This document shows positions 56,012-64,000 of a DNA stretch of 64,000 nucleotides, piece after piece (position 1 is the stretch's first letter; the number at the start of each line of letters is the position of its first letter). This DNA comes from Nilaparvata lugens. Lineage: Eukaryota > Arthropoda > Insecta > Hemiptera > Delphacidae. The stretch spans positions 50,256,107 through 50,320,106 of the forward strand of contig NC_052507.1 of the NCBI RefSeq assembly GCF_014356525.2, read 5' to 3'. The notes below the pieces were generated by a model. It searched no databases. It was given only the letters and a program-made list of their open reading frames with translations, and was not told where the DNA came from. The translations under genes were made by a program, and so were the position numbers.

Positions 56012-57421
56012 TCAGGTAGGCCAATGACGTTTAACCAAAATATTATTGTTTATATCCTTATCGCTTAGTGTCTCGATAATACGGTTTGAGATTAGAAATA
56101 TTTTGTTTTGATTCTGTGAATTGTTTGGCGGCTCTGACGACCGATTCTCCATCAGCTCTCTTATCTTGGATAATTTAGAATATTTGCTTTGTCTATCCTC
56201 AACTTTTCTGGGTTTCAAATTGGTTTTGAAAATTTTTGAATTGATTCTCTTAGCATATATCACGCCCTCATTCATCAGTACTTTAATAATATTTTCTTTA
56301 ATTGCTATCACAGCCATAATAATAATAATATTCACGAAATAAATCAATGTATTTATTGTATTTCTTCCAACATAACCTTTCCATAAACAACAATCGTATA
56401 ATTCCATTTTCGATAAACAATGTACTATTCCTTTCGATTTTAGTTCACACGTTTTACCCTCCATTATTATATTTGCAACATAATTTTTACCTGACATCAT
56501 AGTCGTACTAATAGTCATAACAAAATGAATCAGTATAATTGTTAAGCTTGTAACATAACCTCTTGGTGAACGATACACAGATGTTCTTTCCTTCAATGAA
56601 CAATTCATTCCTTCTTTAAATTTTAATGCACATATTCCATCTTCCAATAGCTTCCTATAATAATTTCTTCCTTTATCATTTTCTAAACCCGTATCCGTTA
56701 TTACTTTTTCCTTGTTTTTGAGCATGTTCCTTTTCTTTATTCCGTAATTGCAATCACGACGGTAAGCTGCTTGCTTGAACCGCGTGTGCTTCGGGTGCAT
56801 GTTGGTCCAATTATTCATCTCATCCTGGTGCCGGTATTCCTCTCTGTATGTTGCCTTCTTTTCCTGGTTGCTTTGTTTCTTAACGTCCTTTTTGCAGTGC
56901 TTGAATTTGGCATGCGGACGGTAACCTCTCTTCCGGGGCCTTCTTTGTTGTTTTCTCCGGTGGGCCTTCCGGTGTTGGACTCTGGGGTTCGCTCCGACGT
57001 CGTCCTGCCGGTCACACTTTCGGCTTGCTTTGGTAGCGGTTTGCTCCTTGAACCTAGTGTGCCGCGGGTGGATCCAACGATGCTTGGGTGGTAGCTGCTC
57101 AAACCGGGTAGGTTGTGGGGTTATTGCATGCTGGTACACAGGTTCGGTGCATGACTGTGGTTCATTATTTTTAGGCTTGGTTATTGGCAATTCTTTAATC
57201 ATTTCTGTGTCAATGCTGTAAAATATTTTCGGTGGTGGGCTGGTTACTGGTGGTAGTTCTTCGGGAGGGAATAGTAGACTTAATATAGGTTGTTTTTTGC
57301 ATACCGAATTTGATGCATGTTTGACATCTTTATTTGGTGGCAGGCTGGTGCAGTGGTGGATTTGTTCTGGTGGTTGATTTACTGTAGGTTTTTGTTGGTC
57401 TGTTATTATTGTGCATGCCAC
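56012..57421 (-). CDS. E3 ORF of unknown function with two hydrophobic segments
   Basis: A 469-codon open frame (MACTIITDQQKPTV...). The N-terminal half is Pro/Lys/Arg-rich with repeated PKHTRFK/PRHTRFK motifs. The middle has two ~20-residue hydrophobic stretches (SLTIILIHFVMTIS and LIYFVNIIIIMAVIAI), and a basic C-terminus follows. I recognise no family. Position after gag and before the 3' LTR is where an env-like or accessory ORF would sit in a Gypsy-type element, but no glycoprotein signature is visible. The absence of stops over 1.4 kb of AT-rich sequence supports coding, past or present. Confidence 0.5.
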   Translation of the reverse strand: MACTIITDQQKPTVNQPPEQIHHCTSLPPNKDVKHASNSVCKKQPILSLLFPPEELPPVTSPPPKIFYSIDTEMIKELPITKPKNNEPQSCTEPVYQHAITPQPTRFEQLPPKHRWIHPRHTRFKEQTATKASRKCDRQDDVGANPRVQHRKAHRRKQQRRPRKRGYRPHAKFKHCKKDVKKQSNQEKKATYREEYRHQDEMNNWTNMHPKHTRFKQAAYRRDCNYGIKKRNMLKNKEKVITDTGLENDKGRNYYRKLLEDGICALKFKEGMNCSLKERTSVYRSPRGYVTSLTIILIHFVMTISTTMMSGKNYVANIIMEGKTCELKSKGIVHCLSKMELYDCCLWKGYVGRNTINTLIYFVNIIIIMAVIAIKENIIKVLMNEGVIYAKRINSKIFKTNLKPRKVEDRQSKYSKLSKIRELMENRSSEPPNNSQNQNKIFLISNRIIETLSDKDINNNILVKRHWPT

Positions 57422-57480
57422 TGTATAGGATGTGTTTAGCCTATTGCTATTTTGATTATGATCGTCCTGATTTGTGAAAT

Positions 57481-58975
57481 TTATATCCTGTTATCGTTTC
57501 TCTTCCAATGACGTCTGCTGTCATAATGTGCTTCTTTGTGATACCGTTTACTATTGTAATATTGGGATCTGTTCCTGGAATTATTTTCAATGTACTTTGC
57601 ACTTTGCGCATTTGCTCCAGCGTTTGCAATATAATTTTCGCTATTATAATTTTTTCTGAAATGACTATTATTATTGTTTTTAGATTGAGTAAAATTTCCT
57701 GCTTGTCTATTTATATAATTTGGCTCAGAAGTAGCTGACTGGATACAATGTAAATGTTCTATCAATTCTTCACAACTGGAAATTGAAGATACTGCCAGTG
57801 TCATACGAACATTGAAAGGAAGCTTTTTTGATAAGATGTGGACCAGTGATGAATCAGTTAGAGATTCGTCTAACTGATCGTTTCTGCTCATCAGATCTGT
57901 TATAAAATCAGTGTAGGATTGTCCATTTCTGCTATCATAAGTGCATAAAATAATTTCTGATAATGCGTCCATCTGTTTACATTTGCTCCAATACTGTTGC
58001 AGGAACTGGGAGATGAAGTCCTCCAGGCTATTGATATCCTGCATCCGGCTCTGGAAAAACATCAGCGGCTCGCCGAGTAATAAAACTGGACAATTGGAAA
58101 CGCCACATTAACCAAGAGGTGGGTGTCAGTTCTTGAACGGCTCTTATTTGGTCCACAAATGATTTGGGTTGCATGTGACGGTAGGAATTATCAAATTTTC
58201 CAAGATTTTGGAAAAGGTTGAGTGCTATTTACTGGTTCAATCGGTATATAATGTATTCTGCTGGCTGGAATATTTTCCATGGATGTCGCTAGTCTGGAGA
58301 CTCTTTCCTCACTTGCGGTCCATTTATCATCTATAGTTTTATGTTCTCATTCACTTCGCCATATAATGTGGTTATCTTTAGTTGTTGTCCGACTACGGCA
58401 TTTTCTAATACATCGCATCTCTCACCTGATTTCGCCCCCTCCCCCGTTAAGTTCGCTATACCTGTCAGCACGTCACTTTGTTCTTTAGTTATTATTTCCA
58501 TTCTATTGACATTTTCACCCATCTTCGATTCTATCCCGCATTTATTTTCTAATACCTTTTCCATTGTAGCTTCTATGATAGTGGTACCTCTCTCCTCACC
58601 TAATACGTCTACCTGCTCCTCAATTTCTTTAGGCGCTTCATTCAGCTGATCGTTTAGCTGACACGCAACATCATCAATATGGTTTTCTAGGTCGTTTATG
58701 GCCGTAGATTGCTTGTCTATTTTAATGTCTCCTATGTTTTTTATCCTTTCTTGTAGGACCTTGGTATTTTCCTCCAATTGATCCAGGATGGCTTTAGTAG
58801 CTTTAGCTTGTCCTGCTAAAATTTGACTGCATAGGAGTTTGCATTCGTTTATGAAATCTTTCGTCATGAAATTGGTAGTATAACCGACTGAAGAATCTAA
58901 TGTGGTGTTGCGCTTTTCTAGGTTGATGGCTGCGGACAATGGCTGGCTAACCACATCGGTCGGCGACTGGTTCAT
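57481..58975 (-). pseudogene. gag: E3 gag, frameshifted
   Basis: The first part (58975-58331) is a 214-codon frame rich in coiled-coil-like sequence (VLQERIKNIGDI, LENHIDDVACQLN). The middle (about 58200-58063) continues in other frames with Gag-like MQPKSFVDQIRAVQEL. The last part (58062-57481) has the Gag core pattern INSLEDFISQFLQQYW and an Asn/Ser/Arg-rich tail without a zinc knuckle. Gag forms the particle shell. At least two frame shifts separate the parts. Confidence 0.6.
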
Positions 58976-59572
58976 GGTGACAATATTATGGAATACTTCA
59001 AATAATTTGCCAAGTGTATTACCAATCTCAGGAATATTAAAATGGATTCAGTGATAGTGCCTATTCCGGATAAAATTGTGTGGTGTTAAAGTTTCAAGTG
59101 TCATGTACATATATTACGAAAAGACCTTCGAGTGCCAGGTATGACTTCTGACATAGATAAATTGTAAACACTAATATAGTTCTTAAAATTTTAGGTAGGG
59201 TTTTATCTTCCTTACTAGTAGCTATGCAATTATATTTCAAATAATCTATACCCCTGGTCAGCATACAATATCTAGATTCAAAAAAATCAAAATCAAATTT
59301 TTACTATAGACTTTTATGGAAATTTCCATCCAATTTTTCTCTATTATGAGAATTATGTTATCAAACTCGTGTGATACAGTTTGTCTGTATTTATGCAGCT
59401 TGAAAAATTTTAATTTGAAGAGCGACTCAATTATTTTAGCCAGAAACTTACAATAGATCATCAGATATATCTTGTTGAATCAACTTCAGATTATACTTCT
59501 TGCAGTTTTCAGTTCTATCAATAATTCCAATAATCATTGGTAGTAAGATTGAATAGGTGAGCTTTCCATCAT

Positions 59573-59590
59573 GCCCCACGTTGGGCGCCA
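59573..59590 (-). promoter_or_regulatory. E3 primer binding site, tRNA-Lys type
   Basis: On the minus strand it reads TGGCGCCCAACGTGGGGC, the 18-nt sequence known as the tRNA-Lys(1,2) primer binding site. It starts one base after the 5' LTR end. Confidence 0.85.
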
Positions 59591-59591
59591 T

Positions 59592-61964
59592 TGTGTGAAG
59601 TTGTGCTCCTTGAGGGGTTATCTCTTATGATAGAGTCCCACGTTGTGAAGCTATTAGGTGAAGTTGTGAATTGTAAATCCTTCACAGTTGATACGGTGTT
59701 TCTGATACTTATAAGAGCCGTCTCTAAATTCCCTCTTTTGCGAATAAATTCACAAAAAATTAAGGCCTTCCGGCTCGCAAAATTACTGGGTTCAAACCTC
59801 AGCTCTAGCTCAGTGGTAGAAACATGAATTTTATAAATACAAATAATCACCATAAGGTTCAGTGACCGGTGATTGGTAATTCTTACCGCTGCTTCTATGA
59901 AATTCTTGAAGAATACCAGTAAGGAAATTAAAAGAATATTTGATGACTGATTATCAGTAACCATGTACCACTAGAGAATAATCAGGACCAACTATAGTTG
60001 TTTCTAGTTGATTCTTAAAACGCTCGTCATGAATACAAGCATTCACCAATATACCCTTTCAAAATTCCTTAGAACTTTCAACGCCAGTTCTTGAAGCTCT
60101 CTGGATCTTATATGATATAATTGGAACCTTATTATATAATTTCTTAATATACTTGTTCTGGCTGATAAAAGAATATCATCAAAGGATGATAAATATTGAG
60201 TGCTCTGAATAAGGTTAATATTACTTGATTCTATGATTTTAAGTGCTGCTAAATATTTGTTGGTACCAAAACAGCTCAAACTATATAACACGAGATGAGT
60301 TGGGATATAATAAAAAATTCTATAAGTTTGTATGCTGACATAAAACACAAAATATATTCCCATAAAAAAGATGTGCATAAAATATTCGATATAACTATAA
60401 TTCACTTAAATAATCTATTTCAAAAATCTGAATAATTATCACAGGCTTTACTAATATTCACAATAGTGAGTTTCAAATTCATAAATATATTATATTTAAT
60501 GCTGATACTTAGACTTCCATTCAATACGCAATTCTGCAAATAAAAACCTGTTCGGTCTATAAGTTTGATATGGTATATTTTGTTCAATTAACAAAATTAA
60601 TATTTAATAAATTAATATTCAAACATGAGATCTCAGGGATTTATATGAGTTCAGGCTGTGCATGGAAGCAAGCTTCCTACATATAATAAATAAATTTATA
60701 AATATTCTTATGGACTATGTGATATTGTTCAACACGTGGTGACTTTTTATTTTAATTCTAATTAATTGGAATAGCGCTTTTTGTTTTAATAATTACCCCC
60801 ACTGAACGTAGGAAAAAAACGAAAAAACGAGCTCGTTTGGTTTGACTTATCACTCACTGACTGAAGTTCTAGATGTTCTCGTGGATTGAATTAATTATTT
60901 CCAATAATTAATTGGGTAGGCTCCTTTTCGTCACTGCTGGGCTAACGCGTGATCCAGATTTTTATAAGTTTCTTTCGAATTAAAGCTATTTTTATGGGAA
61001 TCTTTACAATTACGAACTCCTTGACAGCACTGAGTTCACAAATAATTAACATTCAACAACATACATTACATTAAAAAAAAAAGGGTTTGGCTTAATAGTT
61101 CATTAAAATTTTTAAAAGGAATAAGAAAAAACCCTAAACTCCATGTGCATCCTCTCCGGTCGGGATCTTAAGCCAGAAGAAGGAGGTTTTCAGAAAAATT
61201 TGGCTCTTCTTAGAATAATTCTGTAAGCTACTCTCTGATTGGCCTTCAATTTAATAGACTCAATACAATTGGTTGCCTTGGAATCAGGGCTTCCTCGGCT
61301 TTATAATAGAAAAAATTAAATAAAAGAAGTTTTTATACAAATATATGGAGTGTTTATCTTAAATTGAATTCATAAATAAATCGTAACATACGATTTTAAT
61401 AGATATACATTTAGTTTTTATATGAGTTTTGTATACTCTTGATTTATCATGCTTTTTGGATTATAATAAATATTTATACAGAAATAATAGTTGTTTGTAA
61501 TTCTACACATCGACTTCCTTTAGTATACATAATATATCCTTTATGACTGAATTTTATATGATTCAACCGGTCATATGGGTTGATCGAATAATCAGCTGAT
61601 TCATTCAGTATTGGTTCTGATAATTATCGATTTATCCAAGATCGACTAATTCTTCTCAAAATGTAAACAAGTAACTCTAACCTCAATGTTCATGCATTTT
61701 TTTTTTTTTTTATAATCCGCCAATAATAAGTATGCCGCTTTATAATTTTTTGATCTTACCAATGGGTTCTCATAATTATTAAATCACAATAATACATGTT
61801 TTCTTATCGTTGTTGATAATGCTATTACTCCTAATCGCTAATAATACTTGCTTTGAGTTGATTTACTCTTTGGGTAGGTCTAACCTTCTTTCCAATTTTA
61901 TAGTTCTATTACATTTCATTGGCTCATTTAAAAATATTTGGTGGTTTCAAATTACCACGTGACA
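59592..61964 (-). repeat. E3 right LTR (5' LTR in element sense), full length
   Basis: 2373 bp bounded by TGTGTG...GTGACA on the plus strand. It matches 53197-55031 over its right ~1.83 kb and the diverged copy at 1838-4657. A B-box-like GGTTCAAACC and an A-box-like TAGCTCAGTGG lie at about 59789 and 59807, in reversed order. Confidence 0.87.
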
Positions 61965-63403
61965 GTATGTAGCAGCATTGTAGAGTTGTGTTTCACTCAA
62001 CACGGAAACCACTAATATACTATAGTCATCTACTTGGTCAGCTTATTAGAGAGAACTTTTCTTCCAGCTATTAGCATTCTCTACTAATCAAATACCAATG
62101 TGATATCATCAATCTGACATATTTTATCCAGCTGACTGTAGCAAATTGAGGTTATGATATCAAACAGACTGGATCATTTTGAGGACATAATATCTAACAG
62201 ACTGGAGAGATATATAAGATATAGAGGTAATAATACAACTCATTATATTTAAATAAATCTATGAGAAGGGATATTGAAGTTATCCTACTCCAAACAAGGG
62301 CAAATGTCTCACTCTTCTATGATTATACTGAGGGTGCCTAAAAACCGTGAAATGGAATAAATGTTGATAAGTAAATTGAAGAAGGAAAAATGTGGATGAA
62401 CTAGAAAAGGATTTTCGAATAATGCGGCTAGTAGTCGAAGATGAACGATTGGAAAGTATGGAAGAAAATTCATCATCAACTCACAGACCACTTACAGACC
62501 TTGTTGAAGATGCAATAAGTGTGATCATGGATCGAGACGGATGACAGTGATCAGAAAAAAATACATTTTGGTGATCGAATAATTGGTTCTTATGAAGCTT
62601 CTTTGACTCGTTTGTCTGAGAATCTCAGTTTCTTCCAATGGAGAATTGAAGATTGATGTATATGTTTGCTTTCTTGTTGTGCTGATATTGGAAAAAGTGC
62701 ATATTCTAGTTAACTATATAACTGTAAATTTAATACGACAGTTACGATATAAGGGATATCAAGGGGATAAGAACGGGCGAGGTAGGCAACCAGCAAAGCA
62801 ATTACTATTCATGCTATATCTACATACATTCTTTCCTCCACTTGTTCTGTGTTCATTCTTCCTATTTTGTCAACTTCATTTTTTTCCTAAACATTCAACA
62901 ACCAATAATTTAATTCCACCTCGAACCAACCCTCCCCTAACCTATTTTCGACCCGTAAATTTTCATATCTTCTTCATCACCACCTCTTCTTGTTTCGTGC
63001 TAATCTTCATTTCTCTTCATCGACATGCTCCTTGGCTTCATCACTGCCTCTCCCTCTATCATACTCAGCTCCATTCTATATCATCCTTGTCCTCGTCTCC
63101 TCTTCTGCTTCGTGCTCATCTTCATTTCTCTCCATCGGTCTCTGCTCGTAGCTTGTCTTCAGCTCATTCCATTAAACCACATAAACGATTCCGGTTGTGG
63201 ATTAGTGCCAATGCGGCGCACAAACGCACATCGTTATGTGTGCACATGAGAGCAGCCCTTGGGCTGGCGGTGGGAAGGGGGAAGGTTCGTCTTTGTTCCC
63301 AATTTGGCTGTCTGTCGGTTCCTTCCCTTTTCAACTCCCACCCATATCTCCAATAGTCAATTAGTTGCTAATGAATCATCGATCATACATGTATTTCAAG
63401 AAC
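61965..63403. repeat. Segment A, copy 2 (flanks E3 on the right)
   Basis: Near-identical to 51745-53196; it continues into unique flank at 63404. No supported gene. Confidence 0.9.
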
Positions 63404-64000
63404 ATTCATTACATCTGAAGCTGAAATTCGCCTGATTTTTTCAAGGTAACTTGAGTATCTTCAATTTTCTTATTGCAAATAACATAGCATATCATTTCAA
63501 CATCTATGTAGCATGTAAACTCCAGTAGTGGTTGCAAATTCAAACACTGTTCAAACTGTCTATATAATTTGTTATATTCCTGATAATCTACTCAAACGTT
63601 TATATTTACTGGAGGTTACTGATGGAACCTTTCCCATCAACTAGTGGCACACTAGATAAATACACACCTAAATAATTATTCAATTATCAGCAGTACAGGA
63701 TGTGTGATATATCTGAATGGGAACATGAGAGCTAATTACTGCATCCATACTGGCGTCCTCGTCATCAAACATTATTTACACCCTACATTCAGTAGAGGCT
63801 GATTTTGATCCAATTGAGTAGTTGAAATAACTGATTTCAGTATAGTCGAGTCAACTTTTGAATTCGTTCTCTAAATATGGAACGTTAACGAAAAGAGAAG
63901 AAAACATTGTGATATGCTCGAGTTTTTCTCAGATGAAACTAGTTGATCAAAGAAGAATCAATTTCCTATAATAACTATTGTCAAAAGTTATATCATTACT
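63404..64000. other. Unique flank, no gene seen
   Basis: AT-rich sequence without recognisable repeat or coding region. Confidence 0.4.

Larger units (their letters stand above)
53197..61964 (-). mobile_element. E3: LTR retrotransposon without pol, minus strand
   Basis: Direct LTRs lie at 53197-55031 (truncated) and 59592-61964, with an internal region between. The primer binding site and gag are on the minus strand. No protease, reverse transcriptase or integrase is seen in 4.5 kb of internal sequence. The right LTR abuts segment A copy 2 at 61965 with a clean ...GTGACA end. Confidence 0.82.

Overview
The window looks like an intergenic, transposon-dense piece of an insect genome. It is AT-rich, and no host protein-coding gene is convincing anywhere. 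Everything recognisable belongs to mobile or virus-like elements. Hemipteran origin is a guess from the repertoire; the sequence alone does not fix the species.

Layout. A Tc1/mariner element with ~210 bp inverted ends lies at 16-1619. Degraded LTR sequence (1838-4657), a LINE reverse-transcriptase tail, a CTTTTT microsatellite and a ~160 bp tandem array that inverts at about 7.91 kb fill 1.8-8.2 kb. A 2.4 kb segment (8217-10587, repeated at 18617-21027) brackets LTR element E1 (10588-18490, gag on +). E1 has GC-rich 149 bp repeats, a Gag-protease ORF with an integrase-like tail, a 2 kb AT-rich region and an array of about 30 short hairpins.

A nearly complete Maverick/Polinton (virus-like DNA transposon) occupies 21159-50232. 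It has ~385 bp terminal inverted repeats and a 6 bp target duplication (cataaa). It carries a phospholipase A2-like protein, adenovirus-type protease, penton, major capsid protein, protein-primed DNA polymerase B (minus strand), retroviral-type integrase with chromodomain, packaging ATPase, a DUF8207-like protein and two small paralogues. Most genes are broken. Insertions inside it are a solo LTR in the polymerase, a mariner in the ATPase, a second mariner family near the right end, and E2 (38142-46015), an inverted copy of E1. E2 is bracketed by a 2.7 kb direct duplication (35449-38141 / 46016-48731).

A third LTR element, E3 (53197-61964, minus strand), has a tRNA-Lys-type primer binding site, broken gag, a 469-codon ORF of unknown function and no pol. 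It is bracketed by a 1.45 kb duplication (51745-53196 / 61965-63403).

Most notable points: (1) both E1 and E2 carry arrays of 4-bp stems closed by GNRA tetraloops, with compensatory stem changes, in the gag-sense strand; (2) E1 and E2 are non-autonomous yet keep a long ORF; (3) all three LTR elements are bracketed by kilobase near-identical direct duplications, best explained by merged haplotypes or unequal exchange; (4) the Polinton has a PLA2 gene whose frame abuts the protease frame at an A10 run, and a duplicated polymerase module. Many frameshifts fall in homopolymers, so read error is a real alternative to gene decay.
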